Part shown: positions 16,692 through 25,560 of the stretch, piece after piece | Layout of the letters: every line of letters begins with the position of its first letter | Position numbering within the stretch: position 1 is the stretch's first letter | DNA from: Nocardioides alkalitolerans | GTDB lineage: Bacteria; Actinomycetota; Actinomycetes; Propionibacteriales; Nocardioidaceae | NCBI GenBank assembly: GCA_038184435.1 | Contig: CP116227.1 | Span: forward strand, 3,191,501 to 3,255,500 | Direction of reading: 5' to 3' | DNA length: 64,000 nucleotides | The notes under the pieces: model-generated | Database searches by the model: none | Told to the model about the DNA's origin: nothing | What the model saw: the letters and a program-made list of their open reading frames with translations, nothing else | Program-made: the position numbers and the translations under genes

Positions 16692-19600
16692 GTGAGCACC
16701 ACGCTGCGCAGCAGCCACCGCATCGACGCACCCGAGGTGCCGACCGGGCAGATCGTGCTGCAGCCGCCGCCGCAGATCCAGGAGCACGAGGGCGCCAGCG
16801 GCGTGCTCATGAACGCGATCCCGATGCTGGGCAGCATCGGCTCGATCGTCGTCATCGCCTCGCTCTCCAGCCAGGGCGGCACGACCGGCGGACGCTCGAT
16901 GCTCGCCGCGGGCATGTTCCTCTTCGCGACCCTCGGCTTCGTCGCCGTGCAGATCGACCGGCAGCGCAAGCAGCGCAACCAGCAGGTGACGGGGTCGCGC
17001 ACGGAGTACCTGCGCTACCTCGCCGGCATCCGCCAGGCGGCACGCGACTCGGCCGACCGGCAGCGCGAGGCCCTGACCTGGCACCACCCCTCCCCCGACG
17101 CCCTCCCCGCCGTCGCCGAGGACCGCACGCGGCTGTGGGAGCGCGCCTCGGGCGACCCCCACTTCCTCCAGGTGCGCTGGGGCGTGTGCCCGCAGCCGCT
17201 CTCCGTCGAGCTGGTGCCGCCGGAGAGCGCACCCATCGACCAGGTCGACCCCGCCGCCGCCTCGGCCCTGCACCGCCTCCTCGTCGTGCACCGCGTGCAG
17301 CCCGGCCTGCCGGCCTCGGTCGACCTGCGCGCCTTCGACCGCGTCGAGGTCTGCGGGCCCGAGGAGCAGGCGCGCTCCCTCGCGCGGGCGATGCTCACCA
17401 GCGCGGTCGCCTTCCACGGCCCCGAGCAGGTCGTCGTCGCGGTGCTCAGCTCGGAGGCCAACCTCGAGCACTGGGACTGGCTGAAGTGGCTCCCCCACGC
17501 GCAGAGCGCGCAGCAGTCCGACGCCGTCGGCCCCATGCGGATGGTGAGCACGTCCATCGACGACCTCGGGGCGCTCCTGCCGCCCGACCTGGCCGAGCGG
17601 CCCCGGTTCGGTGCGGACGAGCGCGCGGCCACCCCCCACGTCGTGCTCGTCGTCGACGGCGGCATCCTGCCGCCCGGCAACCACGTCATCCCGCCGGACG
17701 GTCTCCACGGCGTCACGGTCATCGACCTCCCCGCGCGGTGGGAGGAGCTCGAGGACCCGACCCGCCTGCGTCTCGAGGTCGTCGGCGAGGAGTCCGACGG
17801 CCGTCCGCGCATCGACGCCATCCGCGTGCGCACCGAGGTCGTGCACGGCACCGGCGACCAGTGCTCCATCGCGAGCGCCGAGGCCCTGGCCCGGCGGCTC
17901 ACCCCGTTGCACACCGTCGCGAGCGGCGACTCCGGCGAGGGCGGCAACCCCGCGGAGATGTCCGGCCCCACCGACTTCATGGACATGCTCGGTCTCGGCG
18001 ACGTCCACGGCTACGACCCGGCCGGGGCCTGGCGCCCGCGGCCGGCCCGCGACCGCCTGCGCGTGCCCATCGGGACCGGCGACGGCGGGCTCGTGCACCT
18101 CGACATCAAGGAGTCCGCCCAGCAGGGCATGGGTCCCCACGGGCTCGTCATCGGCGCGACCGGCTCCGGCAAGTCGGAGTTCCTCCGCACCCTCGTGCTC
18201 GGTCTCGCGATGACGCACTCCTCCGAGCAGCTCAACATGGTGCTCGTCGACTTCAAGGGCGGCGCCACGTTCGCCGGCATGTCGGAGATGCCGCACGTCT
18301 CGGCCGTCATCACCAACCTCAGCCAGGAGCTCACCCTCGTCGACCGCATGCAGGACGCCCTGTCGGGCGAGATGGTGCGGCGCCAGGAGCTGCTGCGCGA
18401 GGCGGGCAACTACGCCTCGATCCGCGACTACGAGCGGGCGCGCGCCGGCGGCGAGGACCTCGCGCCCCTGCCGTCGCTGTTCATCGTCGTCGACGAGTTC
18501 TCCGAGATGCTCACGGCGAAGCCGGAGTTCATCGACCTCTTCGTCGCCATCGGCCGCCTCGGCCGCTCGCTCGGGCTCCACCTGCTGCTCGCCTCGCAGC
18601 GCCTGGAGGAGGGCCGCCTGCGCGGCCTCGAGTCCCACCTGTCCTACCGGGTGGGCCTCCGCACCTTCTCGGCCGGCGAGTCGCGCGCCGTCCTCGGCGT
18701 GCCCGACGCCTACGAGCTGCCCGCCGTGCCCGGTCTCGGCTACCTCAAGCCCGACCAGTCCACGCTGCTGCGCTTCAAGGCGGCGTACGTCTCCGGGCCC
18801 CCGCCGGCGAGCTCGCGCGCCACGGTGCGCCGCGACGAGGGCGGCAACGTGCGCGGCATCCTGCCCTTCACGATCTCCGAGGTGCAGACGCTCGAGCCGC
18901 TCGAGGACGAGGTGGCGCCGGTCGAGGAGGTGCGCCCCGCCGCGCAGGGCGAGCAGCCCTCGCTGCTCGACATCGCCGTCGACCGCATGCACGGCAAGGG
19001 CCCGTCCGCCCACTCGGTGTGGCTGCCGCCGCTCGACGTGCCCGACACCCTCGACCAGCTGATGCCGGACCTGACGACGACGCCCGACGCTGGTCTCGTC
19101 TCCCCGCACTGGCGCAGCATGGGCGGCCTCGTCGTGCCCCTCGGCACCGTCGACCGCCCGCGTGAGCAGCGGCGGGACACCCTGACGATCGACATGGCGG
19201 GCGCCGGCGGTCACGTCGCGGTGGTCGGCGGCCCCCGCAGCGGCAAGAGCACCCTGCTGCGCACCATCGTCACCAGCACGGCCCTCACGACGACGCCGCT
19301 CGAGTCCCAGTTCTTCGTGCTCGACTTCGGCGGCGGCACCTTCGCGCCGCTGGCCCGGCTCCCGCACGTCGCGGGCGTGGGCACGCGGGCCGAGCCCGAC
19401 GTCGTACGGCGCATCATCGCCGAGGTGCAGGGCATCGTGGACCGCCGCGAGGCCTACTTCCGCAACCAGGGCATCGACTCCATCGAGACCTACCGGACGC
19501 GGCGCCGGCAGGGGCGCGCGGACGACGGGTACGGCGACGTGTTCCTCGTGGTCGACGGGTGGAGCACGCTGCGTTCCGACTTCGACGACATCGAGATGTC

Positions 19601-20726
19601 CCTGCAGCAGCTCGCCGGTCGCGGCCTGACCTTCGGTCTCCACATCGTCGTGGGCGCCTCGCGCTGGCCCGACTTCCGCGCCGCGATGCGCGACGTCTTC
19701 GGCACGCGGCTCGAGCTGCGGCTCGGTGACCCCATCGACTCCGAGATCGACCGCAAGATCGCGGCCCTCGTGCCGACCGGCCGCCCCGGCCGCGGCCTCG
19801 TGCCCGGCAAGCTGCACTTCCTCGGCGCCCTCCCCCGCGTCGACGCCACGCCCGACCCGGCCACCATCGGCGACGGCGTGGACGAGCTCGTGCAGCGGGT
19901 CTCGGCGGCGTGGACCGGCCCGACCGGTCCCAAGCTGCGGCTGCTCCCCGAGCAGATCGAGTCGGACCGCGTGCTCGCGCAGGCCGCCGAGACACTGCTG
20001 GAGGGCGGCCGGACCCTGGCCGACAGCGGTCGGATCCTCCTCGGCGTCAACGAGAAGGAGCTCGCGCCGGTCGGTCTCGACGTCGACGCCGAGCCCCACC
20101 TGCTCGTCTTCGGCGACGGCCGCTCCGGCAAGAGCGCGCTGCTGCGCTCCTACGTGCGGGAGGTCATGCGCACCCGCACGCCGAAGCAGGCGCAGGTCGT
20201 GGTCGTCGACTACCGCCGGTCGCTGCTCGGGGAGGTGCCGGACGAGTACCAGCTCAACTACCTGACGAGCGCGGCCCAGGCGACGCCGCTGCTGCGGGAC
20301 CTCGCGAAGTACCTCGAGAACCGCATCCCCGGCCCCGACGTCACCCCCGACCAGCTGCGCAACCGCTCGTGGTGGCAGGGCTCGGAGGTGTTCGTGGTGA
20401 TCGACGACTACGACCTCGTCTCGACCGGCTCGAACTCGCCCGTCCAGCCGCTGCAGCCGCTGCTCGCCCAGGCCCGCGACGTCGGCCTGCACGTCGTGCT
20501 CGCGCGGCGGTCGGGCGGCGCGTCCCGCGCGCTCTACGAGCCCGTCATCCAGTCCCTGCGCGACCTGGCCATGCCGGGCATCGTGCTGTCGGGCTCGCCG
20601 GACGAGGGTGCGCTCATCGGCAACGTGCGCCCGCAGAAGGCGCCGCCCGGCCGGGGCCGGCTCGTGACCCGCGACCGCGGCACGGAGGTCGTGCAGCTGT
20701 CCTGGTCGCCGCCGACCGACCTCTGA
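16692..20726 (+). CDS. eccC: Type VII secretion ATPase EccC (fused EccCa/EccCb)
   Basis: FtsK/SpoIIIE-type motor of the ESX system that recognises WXG100 substrates. 1344 residues from a GTG at 16692 with GAGGGGAG upstream. Two N-terminal membrane helices (about 38-85) precede a DUF domain and three ATPase domains with Walker A at 488-494 (GATGSGK), 846-852 (GGPRSGK) and 1141-1147 (GDGRSGK). Walker B is DE (601-602) in domain 1 but DG (955-956) and DD (1238-1239) in domains 2 and 3, so only the first keeps the catalytic Glu, as in studied EccC proteins. CaCb are a single chain. Confidence 0.96.
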   Translation: MSTTLRSSHRIDAPEVPTGQIVLQPPPQIQEHEGASGVLMNAIPMLGSIGSIVVIASLSSQGGTTGGRSMLAAGMFLFATLGFVAVQIDRQRKQRNQQVTGSRTEYLRYLAGIRQAARDSADRQREALTWHHPSPDALPAVAEDRTRLWERASGDPHFLQVRWGVCPQPLSVELVPPESAPIDQVDPAAASALHRLLVVHRVQPGLPASVDLRAFDRVEVCGPEEQARSLARAMLTSAVAFHGPEQVVVAVLSSEANLEHWDWLKWLPHAQSAQQSDAVGPMRMVSTSIDDLGALLPPDLAERPRFGADERAATPHVVLVVDGGILPPGNHVIPPDGLHGVTVIDLPARWEELEDPTRLRLEVVGEESDGRPRIDAIRVRTEVVHGTGDQCSIASAEALARRLTPLHTVASGDSGEGGNPAEMSGPTDFMDMLGLGDVHGYDPAGAWRPRPARDRLRVPIGTGDGGLVHLDIKESAQQGMGPHGLVIGATGSGKSEFLRTLVLGLAMTHSSEQLNMVLVDFKGGATFAGMSEMPHVSAVITNLSQELTLVDRMQDALSGEMVRRQELLREAGNYASIRDYERARAGGEDLAPLPSLFIVVDEFSEMLTAKPEFIDLFVAIGRLGRSLGLHLLLASQRLEEGRLRGLESHLSYRVGLRTFSAGESRAVLGVPDAYELPAVPGLGYLKPDQSTLLRFKAAYVSGPPPASSRATVRRDEGGNVRGILPFTISEVQTLEPLEDEVAPVEEVRPAAQGEQPSLLDIAVDRMHGKGPSAHSVWLPPLDVPDTLDQLMPDLTTTPDAGLVSPHWRSMGGLVVPLGTVDRPREQRRDTLTIDMAGAGGHVAVVGGPRSGKSTLLRTIVTSTALTTTPLESQFFVLDFGGGTFAPLARLPHVAGVGTRAEPDVVRRIIAEVQGIVDRREAYFRNQGIDSIETYRTRRRQGRADDGYGDVFLVVDGWSTLRSDFDDIEMSLQQLAGRGLTFGLHIVVGASRWPDFRAAMRDVFGTRLELRLGDPIDSEIDRKIAALVPTGRPGRGLVPGKLHFLGALPRVDATPDPATIGDGVDELVQRVSAAWTGPTGPKLRLLPEQIESDRVLAQAAETLLEGGRTLADSGRILLGVNEKELAPVGLDVDAEPHLLVFGDGRSGKSALLRSYVREVMRTRTPKQAQVVVVDYRRSLLGEVPDEYQLNYLTSAAQATPLLRDLAKYLENRIPGPDVTPDQLRNRSWWQGSEVFVVIDDYDLVSTGSNSPVQPLQPLLAQARDVGLHVVLARRSGGASRALYEPVIQSLRDLAMPGIVLSGSPDEGALIGNVRPQKAPPGRGRLVTRDRGTEVVQLSWSPPTDL

Positions 20727-20797
20727 CCTGCGGTGGAGCCGCGCCGAGGGGAGCACGTGCGCGTCCGTCGGCCCGCCGCCGTCCGTATGATCACCGG

Positions 20798-21094
20798 GTG
20801 ATCTTCAAGCGGGTGGGCAGCGGGCGTCCCTACCCGGCCCACGGCCTCGACGCCAAGGGCTGGGCGGCGGTGCCGCCTCGACAGGTGCGGCTCGACCAGC
20901 TGGTGACGACGAAGGACACGCTCCAGCTGGCGGCGCTCCTCGACGAGGACTCGACGTTCTTCGGCGACCTCTTCGCCCACGTCGTCGTGTGGCGCGGCGA
21001 GCTGTTCCTCGAGGACGGCCTGCACCGTGCGCTCCGCGCCGCCCTGCAGCAGCGCAACGTGCTCCACGCCCGGGTCGTGGTGATCGACTCGTGA
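20798..21094 (+). CDS. Small conserved protein labelled VapB-like antitoxin in relatives
   Basis: 98 residues from a GTG at 20798: FKRVGSGRPYPAHGL, PPRQVRLDQLVTTKDTLQL, DSTFFGDLFAHVVVWRGELFLEDGLHRALRAALQQRNVLHARV. This sequence type is widespread in actinobacteria and is often named a VapB-family antitoxin by automatic annotation, but no toxin gene is adjacent. It overlaps the next gene by GTGA, the usual partner in relatives. Real function unknown. Confidence 0.82.
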   Translation: MIFKRVGSGRPYPAHGLDAKGWAAVPPRQVRLDQLVTTKDTLQLAALLDEDSTFFGDLFAHVVVWRGELFLEDGLHRALRAALQQRNVLHARVVVIDS

Positions 21095-21627
21095 GCGACG
21101 CCATCGACACCCGGGTCCGCACCGCGATCACCATGACGGTGCTGGTGGTCCTGCTCCTCGGCGCGGCCGTCTGGGGCTGGACCCGGCTGACCGCACCCGT
21201 GCCGAAGCCCGACCTGGGCGCCGCGAGCAGCGGCGTCTGCACCCCGCGCGACTACGAGGCGGGCGCGACCCTGACCGCCGCCGACGTCGTCGTCAACGTC
21301 TACAACGCGAGCGGCCGCTCCGGGCTCGCGCAGCAGACGATGACCGCGCTCACCAGCCGCGGCTTCTCCGCCGGCAACACCGGCAACGCGCCCGAGGGCA
21401 CCGAGGTCGCCCGGGTGGAGATCCGCGCCAACAACATCGAGTCGACCGCCGTCGGCATCCTGCGGGCCAACCTCGGCGACCCCGTCGTCGTCACGCTCGA
21501 CGAGGACGTCGACGCCGTGACGCTCTACGTCGGCCCCGGCTGGGACGAGCTCAAGGGCGAGGAGGGGTCGCGCACCGTGCCGGTCGCCGAGTCCATCTGC
21601 GGACCCAACGACGTGCCGCTGCCCTGA
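21091..21627 (+). CDS. LytR C-terminal-domain membrane protein
   Basis: 178 residues: a short cytoplasmic N terminus, one membrane helix (about 14-34, AITMTVLVVLLLGAAVWGW) and an extracytoplasmic LytR_C domain (about 65-170, VVVNVYNASGRSGLAQQTMTAL to VTLYVGPGW). Two cysteines (SSGVCTPR and SICGPND) may form a disulfide. The LytR_C domain occurs in cell-wall assembly proteins, here without the LCP catalytic domain. GTG overlaps the preceding stop, so the two genes are coupled. Confidence 0.88.
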   Translation: MSDAIDTRVRTAITMTVLVVLLLGAAVWGWTRLTAPVPKPDLGAASSGVCTPRDYEAGATLTAADVVVNVYNASGRSGLAQQTMTALTSRGFSAGNTGNAPEGTEVARVEIRANNIESTAVGILRANLGDPVVVTLDEDVDAVTLYVGPGWDELKGEEGSRTVPVAESICGPNDVPLP

Positions 21628-21632
21628 TCTGG

Positions 21633-21656
21633 TCTGGGTCTGGGTCTGGGTCTGGG
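21633..21656 (+). repeat. Four TCTGGG hexamer repeats
   Basis: Four perfect tandem TCTGGG units begin six bases after the LytR_C stop, a short simple-sequence tract in an otherwise non-repetitive intergenic region. No coding role. Confidence 0.85.
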
Positions 21657-21760
21657 GCCGGGGCCCGAAGTGGGACGTTGGTACACCGCCGCCCCGCTCC
21701 GGACTACCCAACCGCACAGTTCCGGGCCTCCCCGGCGCGCCCGCCCCCTCGCCGTACCCG

Positions 21761-21808
21761 CGACGTCATGCACCCCGGCGTTCCGGGCCGGCGGTTCGCA
21801 CGACGTCC
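21761..21808. repeat. Dispersed hairpin repeat, copy A0
   Basis: Left arm CGACGTCATGC (21761-21771) and right arm GCACGACGTCC (21798-21808) enclose a GC-rich core. The arms and size match copies at 43584, 59283 and 59463, with one mismatch (GCACGA for GCATGA). It ends ten bases beyond the antiporter stop, so it may also end that transcript. Confidence 0.6.
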
Positions 21809-21818
21809 GCGAGGTGGT

Positions 21819-23315
21819 TCAGGCCTTGCGCCCCCAGCGCGCGAGGCGGCCGTGGCGCGACACGAGCCGCAACCGCTCCTCGGTGCTCTCGCGCAGCCCC
21901 CGGGGCGTGACGATGATGAGGTCGTCGCCGCGCCGCAGCGCGGTCGTCGGCTCGGGCACGAGCACCGACTCGCCCCGCACGACCAGCGAGATCGAAGCCC
22001 CCACGGGCAGCCGCAGCTCGCCGACCTCGACGCCGTGGAGGTGGGACTCGGCCGCGATGCGCACCTGCAGCAGGTCGGCCGCGACCCGCTCGAGCGGCGC
22101 CGCCTCCACCTCCAGGTCGCGCAGCTCCTGACCGTCGACCAGGCCGAGGCGGCGGGCCACCCAGGGCAGCGTGGGGCCGGTGAGCAGCGTGTAGGCCACC
22201 ACCAGCACGAAGACGATGTCGAACAGCTGGGTCGCCCCCGGCACCCCGGCGGCGAGGGGGATGGTGGCGAAGACGATGGGTACGGCGCCGCGCAGGCCCG
22301 CCCAGGACAGGAACGCCTGGTCCCGCCAGGGGGCGCGCTGCACCAGCGAGCTGACCGCCACCGACAACGGACGTGCGACGGCGGTGAGGATGAACCCGGC
22401 GACGAGGGCGATGCCGATCGTGTGCCAGGTCAGCCGCTCCGGCGTCAGCAGCAGGCCGAGCATGATGAAGAGACCGATCTGCGCCAGCCAGGCGACACCC
22501 TCGACGAACGACCGGGTCGCCCCCCGGTGGGGGAGGTCGGCGTTGCCGAGCACCAGCGCCGCGACGTACACCGCGGCGAAGCCGGAGGCGTGCGCCAGCG
22601 CGCCCAGGCCGTAGGCGAGGACCGTGAGGCAGACGACGGCGAGCGGGTAGAGGCCGGAGGACGGGAGGGCGGCGCGCCGCATCGTCCAGGCGCCGGCCCA
22701 GCCCACGGCCAGGCCGACGGCGAGGCCCACCACGAGCTCGTAGAGGATCTCCAGCGCCATCGCCAGCACGCCGTGCTCGAGCGCGCCTCCCGCGCTCACG
22801 AGCACGACGAGCACGACGGTCGGGGCGTCGTTGAGGCCCGACTCGGCCTCGAGCACGCCCGTGATGCGGCGCGGCAGCGGCACGACGCGGAGCACCGAGA
22901 ACACGGCGGCGGCGTCGGTGGCCGACGTGGCGGCGCCCAGGAGCACGGCGATCTGCCACGGCAGCCCGAGCAGGTAGTGCACGCCGAGCGCGACGACCGT
23001 CACCGAGACGGCCATGCCGATCGTGGCCAGCGCGAGCCCGAGCGGCATGCTCGGCCGGATCTCGCGCCAGTCGGTCGTGAGACCGCCCTCCGCGAGGATG
23101 ACGACGAGCGCGCCGAAGCCGATGGCGTGCGCGAGCGCCGCGTCGGAGAACTCGATGCCGAGGCCCGACGAGCCGAGGGCGACGCCCATCAGCAGGTAGA
23201 GGATGAGGCTGGGCAGGCCCGCCCGCGACGAGACCCGCACCGCGAGGATCGCGAGGAGCGTGACGGCCGACCCGACGAGGAGGAACACGTCGAGGTCGTG
23301 CGCGTCGAACGTCAC
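21819..23315 (-). CDS. Potassium/proton antiporter (CvrA/NhaP2-like) with TrkA_C domain
   Basis: 498 residues: about 12 membrane helices of the CPA1 cation/proton antiporter family (1-400), including the ATSATDAAAVFSVL ion-binding helix and a LEAESGLNDAPTVV motif. A cytoplasmic TrkA_C-like domain follows (about 410-480, GDDLIIVTPRGL). The plan fits K+/H+ antiporters that regulate K+ and pH. GTG at 23315 with GAGGTGAG upstream. It is a single-gene unit, divergent from the following ESX cassette. Confidence 0.9.
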   Translation of the reverse strand: MTFDAHDLDVFLLVGSAVTLLAILAVRVSSRAGLPSLILYLLMGVALGSSGLGIEFSDAALAHAIGFGALVVILAEGGLTTDWREIRPSMPLGLALATIGMAVSVTVVALGVHYLLGLPWQIAVLLGAATSATDAAAVFSVLRVVPLPRRITGVLEAESGLNDAPTVVLVVLVSAGGALEHGVLAMALEILYELVVGLAVGLAVGWAGAWTMRRAALPSSGLYPLAVVCLTVLAYGLGALAHASGFAAVYVAALVLGNADLPHRGATRSFVEGVAWLAQIGLFIMLGLLLTPERLTWHTIGIALVAGFILTAVARPLSVAVSSLVQRAPWRDQAFLSWAGLRGAVPIVFATIPLAAGVPGATQLFDIVFVLVVAYTLLTGPTLPWVARRLGLVDGQELRDLEVEAAPLERVAADLLQVRIAAESHLHGVEVGELRLPVGASISLVVRGESVLVPEPTTALRRGDDLIIVTPRGLRESTEERLRLVSRHGRLARWGRKA

Positions 23316-23567
23316 GGGCTCACCTCGGGGGTCGGTTCGGGCTGATTCTACGGAGCGCCGACGGTGCGCGCGGGACGAACGACGGTGGTGCGCCCGTGAG
23401 GTGCGCCGCGCCTGGGGAGCGCGAGCGGGCCGACCCGTCGCTCGTCCCCAACCCGTCCCCGACGCTCCGTGTTCCCCAGGTACGTCGCGGTCCCTCCCCC
23501 GCACGTCGTGCGTGCGGTTCGCTTCTCGTGGGTCGCGCGCCGCGGCCCTCGGGGGAAGGAGACCACC

Positions 23568-24104
23568 GTGCTGCTGCCGGACACGGCCGCGCTCCGGGCG
23601 CTGGCCACGACCTACCACGACCGCTCGGCCGACCTCCGCGACGAGGCCGCCGCCCTCGTCGCGCGAGCCGTCGCCGCGCCCTGGCAAGGTGCTGCGGCCG
23701 ACGCCATGCGGGCGGCGGCCCGGGCGGCGGCCGACCGGATGCGGGCGACGGCCGACGAGCACAGCGACGCCGGTGCCGCGCTGGCCCAGCACGCGGCGCA
23801 GGTGGAGGCGACGCTCGAGCTCATCGCGGGCCTGCGGCAGCGGTTCCTCGAGCTCGCCGCCTCGGTGGGCGCGACGCTCGTCGACGTGGCGGGCGACGTG
23901 CTCGACGCCGCAGGCGCCCTCGGCGACACCCTGGGCGACACCCTGGGCGACACCCTGGGCGACGCCGTCGGCGGGCTCGGCGAGCTGGTCGGCATCGGGG
24001 GCGACGACGCGGCCGCCGAGCTCCGCGACCGGCTCTCGCGCATCCGCGTGCCGGCGCCGGGCGACCCCGCCTGGCTCGACCTCGACGTCCCGGGCCTGCG
24101 GTGA
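23568..24104 (+). CDS. WXG-like ESX substrate candidate with repeat linker
   Basis: 178 residues from a GTG at 23568 behind GGGGAAGGAG. A WXG-type helical hairpin (PWQGAAADAMRAAARA, about residues 39-54) extends to residue 95. A linker then contains three GDTL repeats, and the tail ends PAPGDPAWLDLDVPGLR, close to the tail of the WXG-like protein at 26733. The gene overlaps the hydrolase-like gene by GTGA. I infer an exported carrier or partner of that hydrolase for the ESX machine upstream. Confidence 0.78.
   Translation: MLLPDTAALRALATTYHDRSADLRDEAAALVARAVAAPWQGAAADAMRAAARAAADRMRATADEHSDAGAALAQHAAQVEATLELIAGLRQRFLELAASVGATLVDVAGDVLDAAGALGDTLGDTLGDTLGDAVGGLGELVGIGGDDAAAELRDRLSRIRVPAPGDPAWLDLDVPGLR
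23919..23966 (+). repeat. 12-bp in-frame tandem repeat
   Basis: Units of CTGGGCGACACC at 23931 and 23943, with imperfect units before and after, encode GDTLGDTLGDTLGD inside the WXG-like gene. Being a multiple of three, copy-number change would lengthen the linker without a frameshift. Confidence 0.85.
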
Positions 24105-25552
24105 GCGGCGACGCGACCCCGTCGCTCACCACGACGGGCGGCGCGGGCGGGTTCGAGGCCCAGCTGGAGGCGGTGCGGGGGCTCGCGACGGAGTACGACG
24201 CGGTGGCCGGGCGGCTCGTCTCCCTCGGTGGCGGTGCGGCGGCGACGCTCGTCGACCCGACGCTCGTCGGCAGCGCGCCGTGGTCGCCGGCCACCTTCGC
24301 CGTCGCGGAGGCCCACGTCGCGGGGCTCAACCTCGGCCCGACGGGGCTCCCCGCCGGGGCGGCGGGGTGGTGGGCCCAGGCAGCGGCGGTCCGCGCGGCG
24401 GCCACCCTGCTCGAGGAGGCCGACGCGCTCGTGGCCGACCTCCACCACGACCTGCGCTACCTGGCGTCCTACCAGGCAGGCTGGGCGCTCGGCACGATCG
24501 GTCGCGCCCTCGGCGTGGACGCCGACGGCCTGCGACCCGACGGGTCGGCCGCCGACCTCCGCGGCCTGGCCGCGCGGCTCTCCGGAGCGCCGGGCGACGC
24601 CGAGGGCGCCGGAGCCGCCCTGGAGTCCTGGGCGATGGCGAACCCGGAGGCGGCCGAGTCCCTGGTCGCGTGGGCGCCCGGTCTCCTGGAGGGCGCCTGG
24701 GACTCGGGCGACGTGGTGCCGACGCCGTTCGGGGGGCGGTGGTACCTGCCGAGCGTCGGAGCGGCAGCCGGCGTCCTGGGCCTCTGGTACGTCGACGGTC
24801 GCGCCCACGTCGAACGGGTCGCCGCCACGACGAGCCGGGGCCCGAGCGACCTCGCCGCCGGTGTCGCCGCCCTCGACCGGGTCAACGAGCTGTCGTCGAC
24901 CGAGCGTCCCGAGGGCAACGGCACCATCGAGATCCAGCGCATCGGCTCCGGGGAGCAGGCCCGGTGGGTCGTCCTCCTGCCGGGGACGGACGACCCCGGG
25001 ACCCTCCCCGGGGAGCAGGACGACGACGTCCGCGACCTCGGCACGAACCTGCGGGCGATGGCGGGCCAGTCGACCGCCTACCAGCGCGGCATCGAGGCGG
25101 CGATGACGGAGGCCGGCATCGGTCCCGACGACCCCGTGACGATGTGGGGGCACTCCCAGGGCGGCATGGCGGCCGTCCAGGTCGCGAGCGGTGGTCGCTT
25201 CGCGGTGGAGGACGTCATCACGCTCGGCGCACCGATCGGGGCGATGCCACCGGCCCCGGACGGGGTACGCGTGACGTCGCTGGAGAACGAGCGCGACGTC
25301 CTCGTGCTCCTCGACGGCACGCCCAACCCCGACCGGGTCGAGCACCTCACGGTGCGCTTCGCCGGCGGAGGCTCGACCCCCGGGGAGGCGCACTCCCTGG
25401 CGGAGTACGCCCGGGGCGCCGCGGCCGTGGACGCCGCGACCGACCCGGTGGTGCGGCAGCGGGTCGAGGAGCTCCGGGCGTCAGGCGCCCTCGGGGCCGG
25501 GGAACCGGCGGTCTCGTGGACCTACCGCATCACCCGGGAGGGGATCGGGTGA
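24101..25552 (+). CDS. Alpha/beta-hydrolase-like putative ESX effector
   Basis: 483 residues with no signal peptide. A helical N-terminal region (about 1-220; SAPWSPATFAVAEAHV, AAGWWAQAAAVRAAATLLEEA) is followed by an alpha/beta-hydrolase core with nucleophile elbow MWGHSQGG (Ser352), ITLGAP strand, an Asp in LENERDVLVLL and His431 in EAHSLAEYA, a complete lipase/esterase-like triad. It is coupled to the WXG-like gene by GTGA. Homologous along its length to the product of 28125, which lacks the triad. The substrate is unknown. Confidence 0.75.
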   Translation: MSGDATPSLTTTGGAGGFEAQLEAVRGLATEYDAVAGRLVSLGGGAAATLVDPTLVGSAPWSPATFAVAEAHVAGLNLGPTGLPAGAAGWWAQAAAVRAAATLLEEADALVADLHHDLRYLASYQAGWALGTIGRALGVDADGLRPDGSAADLRGLAARLSGAPGDAEGAGAALESWAMANPEAAESLVAWAPGLLEGAWDSGDVVPTPFGGRWYLPSVGAAAGVLGLWYVDGRAHVERVAATTSRGPSDLAAGVAALDRVNELSSTERPEGNGTIEIQRIGSGEQARWVVLLPGTDDPGTLPGEQDDDVRDLGTNLRAMAGQSTAYQRGIEAAMTEAGIGPDDPVTMWGHSQGGMAAVQVASGGRFAVEDVITLGAPIGAMPPAPDGVRVTSLENERDVLVLLDGTPNPDRVEHLTVRFAGGGSTPGEAHSLAEYARGAAAVDAATDPVVRQRVEELRASGALGAGEPAVSWTYRITREGIG

Positions 25553-25560
25553 GCCGCTGC

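Noticed and set aside
20798..21094. Toxin-antitoxin system (VapBC)
   Set aside because: Only the VapB-labelled small protein is present; its neighbour is a LytR_C membrane protein and no PIN-domain toxin is near.
21633..21656. TCTGGG tract as a telomere-like or CRISPR repeat
   Set aside because: Only four short units without spacers or other copies; a simple-sequence tract.
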